Below, piece by piece: positions 25,794 to 35,516 of a stretch of 38,961 nucleotides of DNA. The notes below the pieces were generated by a model. The model was not told the origin of the DNA. It saw only the letters and a program-made list of their open reading frames with translations, and ran no database searches. A program made the position numbers and the translations under genes. Each line of letters opens with the position of its first letter. Position 1 is the stretch's first letter. Source of the stretch: Bacteroidales bacterium (GTDB lineage: Bacteria > Bacteroidota > Bacteroidia > Bacteroidales > P3); assembly GCA_031262295.1 (NCBI GenBank), contig JAISIA010000026.1:1-38961 (forward strand). The letters are read 5' to 3'.

Positions 25794-27437
25794 TTATTTT
25801 TTGATAAGTTTTTGAGAAGAAATTTTTCCGTCTTTTTCTAATTGTATCATATAAACACCTTGATTAAGATTGCTTATATTTAATGTTTCGCTTTCGCTCT
25901 TTGCTGTTTTGTTTATAAGAACTCTACCTAAAACATCAACAACTCTTATTTGAGAGCCATTAGCATTTGATATTGTAACTTGATCTTGTGCAGGATTAGG
26001 ATAAAGACCAAAAGAAGGAGTATTTACATTATCTTTTATTGATAGAGCATTTCCTGTTACTCCTATATTATCAAGTAATAGAATAAATTTATCAGTAGAT
26101 TTTAATCTGAATGCAAAAGTAACTTTTCCTGAATATTCAGATAAATCAATACTATATGTAGTAAATGTACCACCAGGAACTGCATTGTATGTTCCAATTG
26201 AAGTAAAATCAGATGTTGTATAACCAGCATTTGTTGAAATTAATACTTCTAAATCATCAGGATAAGAAGCATCTAATGACATGGCATCAAATAATAATGA
26301 ATTATTACCATTTAATTGAACAGGTTCTGTTATCATCCATCTGTTAGCTTGAACAGGGTTTAAGAAATATGATGTTGCAAAAGCTACATATCCAGTTGTT
26401 AATTCAAAATTAGCACCATCTATAATATCCCAAGCTTTGTTATCGTAGAAATATTCACTATATTGTGTTGTTATTTGTTCAGCGTTTGTTTGTCCATCAA
26501 CATTATCTAATACCCAACCTTCTCTGAAATCTCCTTCTTCAAAATCAAAAACAAAAGTAGGGGCTTCAATGCAAGAAGTAGTTCCAATTAAGCTATCATT
26601 AGTATTATTTTCATCTGCTTCCCAAGTATTATGAATGTAGATTGAATAATTACCAACAGTAGATAAATCTGCATAGAAAGTACCTTGAACATAATCATTA
26701 GATGGTATAGAAGCAATAGTATATTGCATAGGAGTACCACCATTTATAATACATTCTATAGTTACGTTTGTAGCTTCTTGTCTTCCTACATTTACAGCAT
26801 AATATGTTATAGGTTCATTATTTGTTAATGTTCCTACACTAGGTACAGTCAATTCTACCACAGCAACATCATAATCATCTTCAACAAGATATACTCCTCC
26901 ATCTGCTTCAACAGTAAAATCATATTGTTTTTGTGATTCAAATGCAAAATCATCAGCAATAGCTAAAGGAACTAATCCATAACCTGAATAAGGCATAACA
27001 AAAACTGCATCATAAGTTCCTATTGGTATATCTAATGTTAGAGTTCCGCTAACAAGAACATTAGAAGTTGCTGGATCTCCATCAGCATTTTCAGGAAGTT
27101 TATATTCAAATGCTGCATAATCTTCTGCTGAAATAGCTTGATTAGCAATAATAGTTGCAACTATTGTTGCATCTCCATCAAGTAATAGTTGTACTCCTGT
27201 TACACCATCAGCCATCATATCATCTGCTGATAATGTTATACGTGAATAACCTTCTTCAATAGGGTCTTTTGTATTGCTAACAATCTTAACTGTTGTTTTT
27301 CCATTAGCTTTTACAACTGGGGAAATTGAAAATGTGTTCTTTTGAACATCTTTTTTAAATGATTTTAATCCTATATTTTGAGCATTTATTATGCCAAAAC
27401 AAAGAATTAAAGAAAGAAAAAGTAAGCTTCTTTTCAT
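25794..27437 (-). CDS. T9SS-secreted choice-of-anchor J protein
   Basis: A 547-residue secreted or surface protein. A signal peptide (ends IINAQ) precedes a ~170-residue region with 'DDMMADGVTGVQLLLDGDA', loosely like the DUF2436-type domains of gingipain-related proteins (weak similarity by eye). Then comes a CARDB/Ig-like stretch at ~190-290 ('ELTVPSVGTLTNNEPITYYAVNVG'), and a jelly-roll domain at ~295-455 ('FDFEEGDFREGWVLDN' to 'FILLLDNIGVTG'). The T9SS type A sorting domain covers ~472-547 ('FGLYPNPAQDQVTI' to 'SSQKLIKK'). No catalytic residues are recognisable. It is monocistronic: a promoter-like box lies ~130 bp upstream and a palindromic terminator follows. Confidence 0.8.
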   Translation of the reverse strand: MKRSLLFLSLILCFGIINAQNIGLKSFKKDVQKNTFSISPVVKANGKTTVKIVSNTKDPIEEGYSRITLSADDMMADGVTGVQLLLDGDATIVATIIANQAISAEDYAAFEYKLPENADGDPATSNVLVSGTLTLDIPIGTYDAVFVMPYSGYGLVPLAIADDFAFESQKQYDFTVEADGGVYLVEDDYDVAVVELTVPSVGTLTNNEPITYYAVNVGRQEATNVTIECIINGGTPMQYTIASIPSNDYVQGTFYADLSTVGNYSIYIHNTWEADENNTNDSLIGTTSCIEAPTFVFDFEEGDFREGWVLDNVDGQTNAEQITTQYSEYFYDNKAWDIIDGANFELTTGYVAFATSYFLNPVQANRWMITEPVQLNGNNSLLFDAMSLDASYPDDLEVLISTNAGYTTSDFTSIGTYNAVPGGTFTTYSIDLSEYSGKVTFAFRLKSTDKFILLLDNIGVTGNALSIKDNVNTPSFGLYPNPAQDQVTISNANGSQIRVVDVLGRVLINKTAKSESETLNISNLNQGVYMIQLEKDGKISSQKLIKK

Positions 27438-27569
27438 GATACATTAATTTTTTTTAAAACTAATCAATAATTAAACATTTATAATACGTCTTTTTTATAA
27501 CTATCAATTAGCAATTGTTATTTACTCTTATTAATTATTATTTATTAAATTCTTATTTATTTGATGCTG

Positions 27570-27577
27570 CAAATATA
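27570..27577 (-). promoter_or_regulatory. -7 element of T9SS protein 3 gene
   Basis: TATATTTG on the minus strand followed by CAGC. It implies a ~125-nt leader, long for this genome, which contains a small CAATT/AATTG inverted repeat near 27505-27520. No good -33 TTG is seen. Confidence 0.45.
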
Positions 27578-27626
27578 ATAATATATTTTTAAAAGATTAG
27601 TTTAGGACAAAAAAAATGCGTTAATT

Positions 27627-30600
27627 TTATTGAAGTTTTTCTTCATATCTTTTTGCAAAAAGGTCTATTTCATCAATTAATTGATTTAGGGCATCAATAT
27701 CGGAAGAATAATAATCCATATTTGTACTTAAACGTTCCAATTGATTAAAGCAAATACTATAGAAAGGAGATAGGTAATTGAATATATTATCTGAAAGAAG
27801 CACTCTTAGGTTTTCCATACCGCTATTCTCTGTAATTTCACATAGATTAATCCAAGAAGAGATTATCTTTTGAGCCTCTAAGCGATTTTGCATCTTTTCA
27901 ATATCCGATAAATTCATATAATAGTTCATTTGACTATTAAAGTAATCAATTACCATATACATTAATTCTTCTGCCTTTCTACTATTATTAACCTGCTCGT
28001 ATATTAGTGCAATTTCAGCAAAACAATAGGGATATTGGTGTATTTTTGGAGGAATTTTCTCTAAAATAAGGTCTGCTATTTCCACACTTTCTTTTGTATA
28101 ACCTTCTAAAAAGAGACAATGAGACAATAAAGAGGCTTGTTGGTAGAAAAGTTCAATTATACTTCTATGCAATTCATCATAATAAATTCCTTGTTTATTA
28201 AAATTTCTCCACTGATATTTTGTTTTGAAGTTTTCATACATTTTCTTTGTATTAACACTTGGCACCTTGCTTTCAACAATTGAGTTTTGAGGTTTTTGTT
28301 TTTCTGTTTTCAATCTTGAAGAAAAACCTTCCAAAGACAAGTAATCTTTAAAGGCAAAACTATCATCAATGGAATAGGAAGAAAAATAAATGGGACGAGA
28401 CGCCAAATTATTTGCAATAATATCATAAAGTATGACTGTACTTTTTGAAAGCTCCGATTGGTCTAAGATAAAATTTATCTTTGTTGTATCGTTTATTGTT
28501 ATTGACAATTTATTTGATAAAAGGCTATAGAAAGTGTAATTCCCTATTTCCATTTTACTTTTTTCGCTATAGAAATACTCCAATGCTGTTTTTAATTCTA
28601 CATTTTTTGTATTTGGCATAACAAAACACACAGATCTATATACATCATTATATATATTCTTTTTTGCAGATAGTTTTATAGGATAGGAATCATAGACCTT
28701 ATTTGTTAGTTTTTCAATATAGGAAGCATCATTTAGTAGGTTTAGATTTATTATTCTCACATCCCTTCTTATCTTTTCCACCTCTTGTAAATACCAAAGT
28801 GGGAATGTATCATTATCTGCATTTACAAATAATATGGCATTTTCTTCACAGCTATTTAGAATTGAGTAGGCAAAATTCCTTGCTGAATATCTATAAGAGC
28901 GATTATGATCATCAAAATTATTAGCAAACATTAGTGCAGGCACTAATATAAAACATGGTAATACATATTTTGGTTTTTTAATTCTTATAATATTTACTAT
29001 AAATTGACTTATACAAAAGGCTCCCATTGCAATCCAAATACTGAAAACCATAAATGAACCAACGTAGGCATAGTCTCTCTCCCTTGGTTGGTAGGCATAC
29101 TCGTTTAGATATACTACAATTGCCAAACCAGTAAAGAAAAACAAAGTAAGAAGACTAACGCTTGTCTTTACATCTTTACCAATAAGGTAGAACAATCCTA
29201 TAATTGCTAAAATAAAAGGTATTCCATAATATATATTATGTGCTTTATTTTCTCTGTATTTTGGCGTTGTGTCTATGTTTTTCTTCATTAATTTATCAAC
29301 CTTATCAATACCAACTATCCATTGTCCTTGATGTTTATCGCCAAAACCTTGTTGGTCGTTTGTCCTTCCAACAAAATTCCAAAGCAAATAGCGTACATAC
29401 ATGTAGCCAACCTGATATGAGATGAAGAATTTTAGGTTTTGCATCCAGCTTGGCTTGCTTCTAATTGCTCCATCTATTATTATTGTATCCTGATTTACTC
29501 CAACCCAATCGGTGTAACCTGCTTCGTAATTTGGATTATTATAGTTCCACATCCTTGGAAAGAACATCATCATCTGCCTTTCAAATATTGGCTCTATTCC
29601 ATTTTGAGGTGTTATCTTAAATTCCTTTGGTGGCATAGCTGTATAGCTTGGTCCATAAATCAAAGGTGTCTTTCCGTATGCCTCTCTGTTTAGATAGCTT
29701 TCAAGATGTTTTGCATTATCGGGTTTATATTCATTAATTGGAGTATCACTTTTTGCTCTTATGACCAAGACAAAGAAGGTTGAATACCCAATTAGGAAAA
29801 AAGCCAAAGAGAGAATTGAGGTATTGAGTAGTGGTTTTTTCTTATAGGTTGAAAAAATTATTAAGGCAACAATAAGTATTACTATTGTAAGGATTATAAT
29901 GTATGGATTTATACTTATAAGTTTTAGGGCTATTGGAATAATTCCCCATAATATTAAAGCCAATATTAAACAGGAAATAATAAGTGTTTTTATTACTGAT
30001 GAGAAACTTCCTTTTTTATAATGGAAGTAAATAATTAGGCATATAGAAGGAATAACCAATATGGAAAGAAGATGAACCCCTATTGACAAACCAATAATGA
30101 AACAAATGAAAATTATCCATTTCCCATTTGGATTGCTATCCCACTTTAATATTGCCCAAAAATTGAGAGTTGTTAAGAAGATTGAAAAGGAATAAACCTC
30201 TGTTTCTATTGCAGAATTCCAAAAAGTATCGGAGAATGCAAAGACTAAAGAGCCAATTATTGCTGCAATTATATTACCTATATGCTTATTACTAAAACGA
30301 GAAAGCAAACGAACAATTATCCAAAACAAAAAACATATTGTTGCTCCTGAAAAAATAGCCGACATACTATTTAATAGTATCGCTACTAAATGAGGATTAC
30401 CAAAGGCGAATATTGAAAAAAAAGCTCCGAAGATTTGAAATAAAGGGGCACCGGGAGGATGTCCAACTTCCAATTTTGAACTTGTAAGAATATATTCTCC
30501 GCTATCCCAAAAGGAAAGAGTAGGTTCTATGCACAAAATGTATAAAACACTTGTCAGAATCCCCAATATCCAACCAATATAATTTATAGCCTTTTGATGT

Positions 30601-30629
30601 TTTATCATTATCTTGTTGAATATTTTCAA
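27627..30629 (-). CDS. DUF2723 (TMEM260-like, GT117) membrane glycosyltransferase
   Basis: A 1000-residue polytopic inner-membrane protein. About 12 hydrophobic segments fill residues ~15-300 and ~465-570. Near residue 40 the motif 'SFWDSGEYILTSSKLEVGHPPGAPLF' matches the conserved D-SGE...HPPG.P of DUF2723. The human member, TMEM260, is a protein O-mannosyltransferase, and the family is classed as GT117. A long non-membrane segment (~570-760) and a helical, TPR-like C-terminus (~850-1000) follow. A role in transferring a lipid-linked sugar to exported proteins is an inference from the family; Bacteroidota do carry out general O-glycosylation of exported proteins. The start could also be the Met at residue 8. 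It lies 7 bp after lptE, in the same operon. Confidence 0.8.
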   Translation of the reverse strand: MKIFNKIMIKHQKAINYIGWILGILTSVLYILCIEPTLSFWDSGEYILTSSKLEVGHPPGAPLFQIFGAFFSIFAFGNPHLVAILLNSMSAIFSGATICFLFWIIVRLLSRFSNKHIGNIIAAIIGSLVFAFSDTFWNSAIETEVYSFSIFLTTLNFWAILKWDSNPNGKWIIFICFIIGLSIGVHLLSILVIPSICLIIYFHYKKGSFSSVIKTLIISCLILALILWGIIPIALKLISINPYIIILTIVILIVALIIFSTYKKKPLLNTSILSLAFFLIGYSTFFVLVIRAKSDTPINEYKPDNAKHLESYLNREAYGKTPLIYGPSYTAMPPKEFKITPQNGIEPIFERQMMMFFPRMWNYNNPNYEAGYTDWVGVNQDTIIIDGAIRSKPSWMQNLKFFISYQVGYMYVRYLLWNFVGRTNDQQGFGDKHQGQWIVGIDKVDKLMKKNIDTTPKYRENKAHNIYYGIPFILAIIGLFYLIGKDVKTSVSLLTLFFFTGLAIVVYLNEYAYQPRERDYAYVGSFMVFSIWIAMGAFCISQFIVNIIRIKKPKYVLPCFILVPALMFANNFDDHNRSYRYSARNFAYSILNSCEENAILFVNADNDTFPLWYLQEVEKIRRDVRIINLNLLNDASYIEKLTNKVYDSYPIKLSAKKNIYNDVYRSVCFVMPNTKNVELKTALEYFYSEKSKMEIGNYTFYSLLSNKLSITINDTTKINFILDQSELSKSTVILYDIIANNLASRPIYFSSYSIDDSFAFKDYLSLEGFSSRLKTEKQKPQNSIVESKVPSVNTKKMYENFKTKYQWRNFNKQGIYYDELHRSIIELFYQQASLLSHCLFLEGYTKESVEIADLILEKIPPKIHQYPYCFAEIALIYEQVNNSRKAEELMYMVIDYFNSQMNYYMNLSDIEKMQNRLEAQKIISSWINLCEITENSGMENLRVLLSDNIFNYLSPFYSICFNQLERLSTNMDYYSSDIDALNQLIDEIDLFAKRYEEKLQ

Positions 30630-30636
30630 AAATAAA

Positions 30637-31137
30637 TTACCAATTCACAAAAGCCTTGTTGAATATATCTTCAACCAATTCTTCATTTATTTGTTTCATT
30701 AGGCTTTCTTCAACATCGGAAAGGGATAAACCACTATCGTAATCCTTAAAACGAGAAAAACTTTGTTCAAAACTTTGCTTTTTGTCTTGCTTATTAACAC
30801 AACTAATCTTTACTGTTATTGTTAGACGATTCTTAGCTGCCTTATCATCTCCCTGTATTGAAACAGGAGTAATGTTATATGCAGTTATCGTTCCTTTAAA
30901 ATAAACATCTGGATTATCATCAGAAGATTTTAATGTTGTTGATGAGGAGACTTTGTTTGTTAGAGCTAAGGTTAATTCCGAAGAAAGCATAGGTTGAACA
31001 ATTGATGCTCTATTATTGAAATGCTCAACAAAAAATGTTTTGGTTTGAGGAGAAATAGAAGCTCCTGTGAAGGAGTATCCTCCCACACAAGAGCTACATA
31101 TAAATGCTATAATAATAGCAATGAAATATCTTTTCAA
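30637..31137 (-). CDS. lptE: LPS-assembly lipoprotein LptE (Bacteroidota type)
   Basis: A 166-residue outer-membrane lipoprotein. The signal sequence ends in the lipobox CSSC, with the lipidated Cys likely the second of the pair. Next comes 'GGYSFTGASISPQTKTFFV', the hallmark of Bacteroidota LptE, and a mixed alpha/beta domain with 'VYFKGTITAYNITPVSIQ'. LptE plugs the LptD barrel and helps place lipopolysaccharide in the outer leaflet. It sits between a T9SS-secreted protein (31 bp upstream) and the DUF2723 gene (7 bp downstream). I see the family pattern, but the Gram-negative-wide identity of LptE is weak in sequence, so the symbol rests on the Bacteroidota subfamily. Confidence 0.8.
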   Translation of the reverse strand: MKRYFIAIIIAFICSSCVGGYSFTGASISPQTKTFFVEHFNNRASIVQPMLSSELTLALTNKVSSSTTLKSSDDNPDVYFKGTITAYNITPVSIQGDDKAAKNRLTITVKISCVNKQDKKQSFEQSFSRFKDYDSGLSLSDVEESLMKQINEELVEDIFNKAFVNW

Positions 31138-31168
31138 AAGAAAAATTAAAACAATTTAAAGAATTTCT

Positions 31169-32134
31169 TTATTTTATAACAAGTTTTTGAGTTTTCACTC
31201 CTTTTTGATCCTTAACTCTTACAAAATAAATTCCTTTTTCTTTAAGAGAAACTACTTCATTAGGAGTGTAAGTTCTATTTGCAATTACTTCTTGTCCTAA
31301 TTGATTATAAATAGAAAATTCAACATTTTCTTTTACATTTAATCTAAACTCTCCCTGTGAAGGATTAGGATATATAACAAAGTTCTTATCATTAGACTTG
31401 CTAATATTTTCTATTGAATTTCCTGTTACTATACTAAGATCGTCCAAATATAATACTCCCGATTCTGTTGCAGATTCTGCACTATTTGCTGCAATAGCTG
31501 CAAAAATTAATTCTGTTGCAGGGACACCTTGAACAAAAGGAGTTAAATTTAAAGTAAATGGTTCATAGCTTACAGATTTTGTAAAAACATCTTGCATATT
31601 GGAATAGAATCCTGCTGAAACAGGAATTCTTGTTCCTTGTACTTCGGCAAATCCAACAGCTATCATCATATAACCTTCTCCATCTTCTATATTTTCTGAA
31701 ATAGGACTCCAAGAATAAAAACCACTAACTGCAACAGGATTTGCTGTCATTTGAACTCCTCCTACTATCAAATTGCTTATAGCAGTAATAGTATTTGCAT
31801 CAATATTATCAAAGTCAAGAGAATCTAAATTTATATCGCCATTAAGAATTGCGTTAATATTTATTTGACCATTTGTAATAAAACCCGGCAATGCACTAAT
31901 ACCAGATACAGGTATAGGAAGAGCTTGCATTGTTACACTAACTGCATAGTTTCCACTATGAGCGTCCGTTACTTGTGTTATTGCTGTTAAAGAAAGTCCG
32001 GACATTTCTAAACCATACCATCCTTCTGGTTTTGCTCCACTCCAAGTTTCAAATCCTGGATTTGTAAAATTGTTTTGAGCAATTGTAGATAGGGCAAAAA
32101 ATGTTGCCATTGTAAGAAATAAGATCTTTTTCAT
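31169..32134 (-). CDS. T9SS-secreted protein with PCMD/CBM-like jelly-roll
   Basis: A 321-residue secreted protein. A signal peptide (ends STIAQ) is followed by 'NNFTNPGFETWSGAKPEGWYG', a start typical of carbohydrate-binding-like jelly-rolls (PCMD type), and one beta-rich domain to ~235 ending in 'ESGVLYLDDLSIVTG'. The sorting domain covers ~247-321 ('FVIYPNPSQGEFRLNV' to 'KTQKLVIK'). A ligand is unknown. A promoter at 32170-32203 serves it, and lptE and the DUF2723 gene follow closely, so it probably heads that operon. Confidence 0.8.
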   Translation of the reverse strand: MKKILFLTMATFFALSTIAQNNFTNPGFETWSGAKPEGWYGLEMSGLSLTAITQVTDAHSGNYAVSVTMQALPIPVSGISALPGFITNGQININAILNGDINLDSLDFDNIDANTITAISNLIVGGVQMTANPVAVSGFYSWSPISENIEDGEGYMMIAVGFAEVQGTRIPVSAGFYSNMQDVFTKSVSYEPFTLNLTPFVQGVPATELIFAAIAANSAESATESGVLYLDDLSIVTGNSIENISKSNDKNFVIYPNPSQGEFRLNVKENVEFSIYNQLGQEVIANRTYTPNEVVSLKEKGIYFVRVKDQKGVKTQKLVIK

Positions 32135-32169
32135 ATTCTTCTAATTTTAAATGATAATTAATTTTGTTG

Positions 32170-32203
32170 CAAAAATAAGTACATTTAATTAAATATTATG
32201 CAA
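32170..32203 (-). promoter_or_regulatory. Promoter of T9SS protein 4-lptE-DUF2723
   Basis: On the minus strand, TTG (complement of 32201-32203), a 23-base spacer and TATTTTTG (32170-32177). The leader is about 30 nt. Confidence 0.6.
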
Positions 32204-32308
32204 AAAAGATAAGATTTTTTATTTTGATGAAAATATATTGTTGTTTTTGATGAAAAATTTGGAGAAAAACTTTTTTCCAATTGCGGTATTTTATATTGAA
32301 GGAAAAAT

Positions 32309-32346
32309 AAAAAAAATCGCAGTAAATGAAATACTGCGATTTTTTT
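32309..32346 (-). terminator. Terminator after dnaK
   Basis: TCGCAGTA (32317-32324) pairs with TACTGCGA (32332-32339), extended by A-run/T-run pairing on both sides. Confidence 0.85.
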
Positions 32347-32376
32347 GAAAAATTATTCTTTGCTTATATGTAATCC

Positions 32377-34278
32377 TTATTTTACTTCTTCAAAGTCAGC
32401 ATCTGTTACATCATTTTCAGAATTTGAAGCATTACTTTCTTCTTGTGAAGGACCTCCTTGTTGAGAATTATCTCCCGAAGGCTGATTATACATTTCTTGA
32501 GAAACACTACTCCAAGCTGCATTCATCTTTTCCATAGCTGCATCAATTTGAGAAATATTCTTACTTTGATGTGCTGCTTTCAATTCTGTAAGTGCTGCCT
32601 CTATAGGTGCTTTCTTATCCTGAGGAATTTTGTCTCCCATTTCCTTTAATTGCTTTTCGGTTTGGAAAATCATAGCATCAGCACCATTTATTTTATCACT
32701 TTCTTCCTTCAATTTCTTATCTGCCTCTGCATTTGCCTCTGCCTCTGCCTTCATTCTCTTTATTTCTTCCTCACTTAATCCACTTGAAGCCTCTATTCTT
32801 ATTGATTGTTGTTTTCCTGTTGCATTATCCTTTGCAGAAACATTTAAAATACCATTAGCATCTATATCAAATGTTACTTCAATTTGAGGGATTCCTCTTG
32901 GTGCAGGTGGAAGTCCATCAAGGTGGAATCTACCTATGGTTTTATTATCCACAGCCCTTGTTCTTTCTCCTTGCAATATGTGTATTTCAACGCTTGGTTG
33001 GTTGTCAGCAGCTGTTGAAAAGACTTGACTTTTCTTTGTTGGAATAGTTGTATTTGCTTCTATTAGTTTTGTAGTTACTCCTCCTAAGGTTTCAATACCC
33101 AAAGATAGTGGAGTCACATCTAATAGTAGGACATCCTTTACTTCTCCTGTTAGAACACCTCCTTGAATTGCAGCACCAACAGCTACAACCTCATCAGGAT
33201 TTACTCCCTTTGAAGGAGTCTTTCCAAAGAAATCTTCAACAATTTTTTGTATTGCAGGAATACGTGTTGAACCTCCAACTAATATAACTTCATTTATATC
33301 GCTCTTATTTAGATTTGCATCTTGCAAAGCCTTACGACATGGCTCCAATGTTGCTTGTATTAAACTATCACATAGTTGTTCAAACTTAGCTCTTGTTAAT
33401 GTTTTAACCAAATGCTGAGGAACACCATCTATTGGCATTATATAAGGAAGGTTTATCTCTGTTTGAGTTGAAGAAGATAATTCTATCTTCGCCTTTTCTG
33501 CAGCTTCCTTCAAACGTTGTAGAGCCATTGGATCCTTTCTTAAATCAACATTTTTGTCAGCTAAGAACTCTTCGGCAAGCCAATTGATAATCTTTTGGTC
33601 AAAATCATCTCCTCCTAAGTGAGTATCACCATTTGTTGATTTAACTTCAAAAACACCATCACCCAATTCAAGTATTGATATATCAAATGTTCCACCTCCA
33701 AGGTCAAAAACTGCAACATGAACGTCCTGAGTTTTCTTATCCAAGCCGTAGGCAAGAGCTGCTGCTGTTGGTTCGTTGATTATACGTTTTACTTGTAAGC
33801 CTGCTATTTCTCCAGCTTCTTTTGTTGCCTGACGTTGTGAATCGTTGAAGTAGGCAGGAACGGTTATTACCGCCTCAGTTACTGTTTGTCCAAGATAATC
33901 CTCAGCAGTCTTTTTCATCTTTTGAAGAATTATAGCTGAGATTTCCTGAGGAGAACGTTGCCTTCCTTCAATTTCAACCCTTGGAGTGTTGTTTTCACCC
34001 TTAACAACTTTATAAGGCACTTGTTTAATTTCATTTTGTACCTGATCCCATGTTTCACCCATAAAACGTTTTATAGAGAAAACAGTGTTATGAGGGTTGG
34101 TTATAGCCTGACGTTTTGCAGGATCTCCAACCTTAATTTCTCCATTTGCCAAAAAACCTACAACAGATGGAGTAGTTCTTCTTCCTTCGCTATTAGGTAT
34201 AACGACAGGTTCATTACCTTCCATTACAGATACACAACTGTTAGTTGTACCTAAATCTATTCCTATTATCTTTCCCAT
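32377..34278 (-). CDS. dnaK: Hsp70 chaperone DnaK
   Basis: A 633-residue cytoplasmic ATP-dependent chaperone. It starts with '[20 protein letters not shown]' and shows '[17 protein letters not shown]', the phosphate-loop '[13 protein letters not shown]' and '[17 protein letters not shown]'. The linker '[16 protein letters not shown]' is near 390, then the substrate-binding domain and helical lid follow, and the C-terminus ends in EEVK. All regions are full length. No grpE or dnaJ adjoins it, and no CIRCE-type inverted repeat is seen in its 5' region. It is divergent from manA across a 175-bp gap. Confidence 0.97.
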   Translation of the reverse strand: MGKIIGIDLGTTNSCVSVMEGNEPVVIPNSEGRRTTPSVVGFLANGEIKVGDPAKRQAITNPHNTVFSIKRFMGETWDQVQNEIKQVPYKVVKGENNTPRVEIEGRQRSPQEISAIILQKMKKTAEDYLGQTVTEAVITVPAYFNDSQRQATKEAGEIAGLQVKRIINEPTAAALAYGLDKKTQDVHVAVFDLGGGTFDISILELGDGVFEVKSTNGDTHLGGDDFDQKIINWLAEEFLADKNVDLRKDPMALQRLKEAAEKAKIELSSSTQTEINLPYIMPIDGVPQHLVKTLTRAKFEQLCDSLIQATLEPCRKALQDANLNKSDINEVILVGGSTRIPAIQKIVEDFFGKTPSKGVNPDEVVAVGAAIQGGVLTGEVKDVLLLDVTPLSLGIETLGGVTTKLIEANTTIPTKKSQVFSTAADNQPSVEIHILQGERTRAVDNKTIGRFHLDGLPPAPRGIPQIEVTFDIDANGILNVSAKDNATGKQQSIRIEASSGLSEEEIKRMKAEAEANAEADKKLKEESDKINGADAMIFQTEKQLKEMGDKIPQDKKAPIEAALTELKAAHQSKNISQIDAAMEKMNAAWSSVSQEMYNQPSGDNSQQGGPSQEESNASNSENDVTDADFEEVK

Positions 34279-34395
34279 ATTCTTAATTTTTTATATTCGT
34301 TATTAATTTTTTTAATTATTAAATTTAAGTTTTTATTTTTGAATTTGTCTTTACTCTTTCAATTCTTGTGCCAATTAAATAATTTTCATTTTTTA

Positions 34396-34408
34396 TGACA
34401 TTATGTCA
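34396..34408. promoter_or_regulatory. 13-bp palindrome overlapping the manA -33 region
   Basis: TGACATTATGTCA is a perfect palindrome around a central T. It ends 16 bases before the manA -7 box, covering the place where -33 TTG would be. This is a position expected of a regulator site; the regulator is unknown. Confidence 0.45.
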
Positions 34409-34424
34409 GAATATTTTTTTGTTT

Positions 34425-34432
34425 TACCTTTG
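34425..34432 (+). promoter_or_regulatory. -7 element of manA
   Basis: TACCTTTG followed by CAAAA; a transcription start near 34438 leaves a ~15-nt leader before the ATG at 34454. No consensus TTG upstream. Confidence 0.6.
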
Positions 34433-34453
34433 CAAAAACTAAATATAGACATT

Positions 34454-35437
34454 ATGGAACAAAAACTATACCCTTTAAAATTTATGCCCCTATTCAAAAA
34501 TAAGATTTGGGGAGGAAATAAGATTAGAGATATTATGCATATTGACTATTCTCCCCTACCAAATTGTGGAGAATTGTGGGTATTGTCTGCTGTTGAGGAT
34601 AACGAAACAATAATTGAAAATGGATATTTGCAAGAATGCACTTTGAAAGAAGCAATAGGACTATACTTTGACGATATTGTGGGAGAAAAATGCTTTGATA
34701 AATTCCAAGATAACTTCCCCTTGCTTTTCAAAATCATTGATGCAAATGATGCTCTCTCCATTCAGGTGCATCCAGATGATAAGATGGCAAGGAAAATGGG
34801 CGAAGAAAATGGGAAAAATGAGATGTGGTATATTATAGATGCTGAAAAAGATTCTCAAATTATTGATGGTTTTAACAAAGATTTGACAAAGACAGAATTT
34901 ATTAATAGTTTAAATAATAAAAACCTTACCTCTATATTAAATATTGAAAAGCCAAACAAGGGAGACTTTTTCTTTATTCCCTCAGGAAGGATTCACGCAA
35001 TAGGAAAAGGTGTCCTTTTGGCAGAAATCCAACAAAGCTCAGATACAACTTTTAGGGTTTATGACTGGGATAGAAAGGATGAAAAGGGAAAGGGAAGAAA
35101 ACTACATATAGAAGAAGCATTGGAAGCATTGGATTTTAGGAAAGCTCCATTTGATGCAAAAGGAAACTATGACTATAAGTTAAATAACACCTCAAAACTT
35201 TTAGATACCCCATATTTTACTACTAATGTACTACACCTTTCTCAGGCTTTGAAAAAGGATTTTTCTCTATTGGATAGTTTCATTGTTTATTTGTGCATTG
35301 AGGGAAGTGGATTTATACATTCATTAAACACTAAGGTGGAAATCAAAATGGGAGAAGCAATACTTGTTCCTGCTCTTTGCAATGATGTAATTATAGAACC
35401 AAAAGGATATATAAGCCTTATTGAAACCTATATGTAA
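34454..35437 (+). CDS. manA: Mannose-6-phosphate isomerase, class I
   Basis: A 327-residue cytoplasmic zinc enzyme converting mannose-6-phosphate and fructose-6-phosphate. 'LYPLKFMPLFKNKIWGG' opens the protein. The metal-binding 'LSIQVHPDD' (Gln and His ligands) near 99-107 and 'FFFIPSGRIHAIGKGVLLAEIQ' (His) are present, followed by 'SSDTTFRVYDWDR' with the catalytic-site Arg. An in-frame ATG at 34403 lies upstream of the promoter, so the start is at 34454. It feeds GDP-mannose synthesis for glycans, or mannose use. It converges with mreB on a shared terminator. Confidence 0.93.
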   Translation: MEQKLYPLKFMPLFKNKIWGGNKIRDIMHIDYSPLPNCGELWVLSAVEDNETIIENGYLQECTLKEAIGLYFDDIVGEKCFDKFQDNFPLLFKIIDANDALSIQVHPDDKMARKMGEENGKNEMWYIIDAEKDSQIIDGFNKDLTKTEFINSLNNKNLTSILNIEKPNKGDFFFIPSGRIHAIGKGVLLAEIQQSSDTTFRVYDWDRKDEKGKGRKLHIEEALEALDFRKAPFDAKGNYDYKLNNTSKLLDTPYFTTNVLHLSQALKKDFSLLDSFIVYLCIEGSGFIHSLNTKVEIKMGEAILVPALCNDVIIEPKGYISLIETYM

Positions 35438-35443
35438 AAAAAA

Positions 35444-35475
35444 TACACCTAAGAAAGGAAAATTTCTTAGGTGTA
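35444..35475. terminator. Bidirectional terminator between manA and mreB
   Basis: TACACCTAAGAAA (35444-35456), loop GGAAAA, TTTCTTAGGTGTA (35463-35475): a perfect 13-bp stem, with an A-run before it that acts as a T-run on the minus strand. Confidence 0.88.
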
Positions 35476-35516
35476 AGAATAAAATTATCAATCTATATTA
35501 TTGAAATAATATGGTT

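Noticed and set aside
34279..34330. CIRCE-type heat-shock operator upstream of dnaK
   Set aside because: No TTAGCACTC-type inverted repeat is present in the upstream region.
34403..34453. Upstream ATG for manA at 34403
   Set aside because: It overlaps the palindrome and lies before the -7 box; the family pattern begins at 34454.
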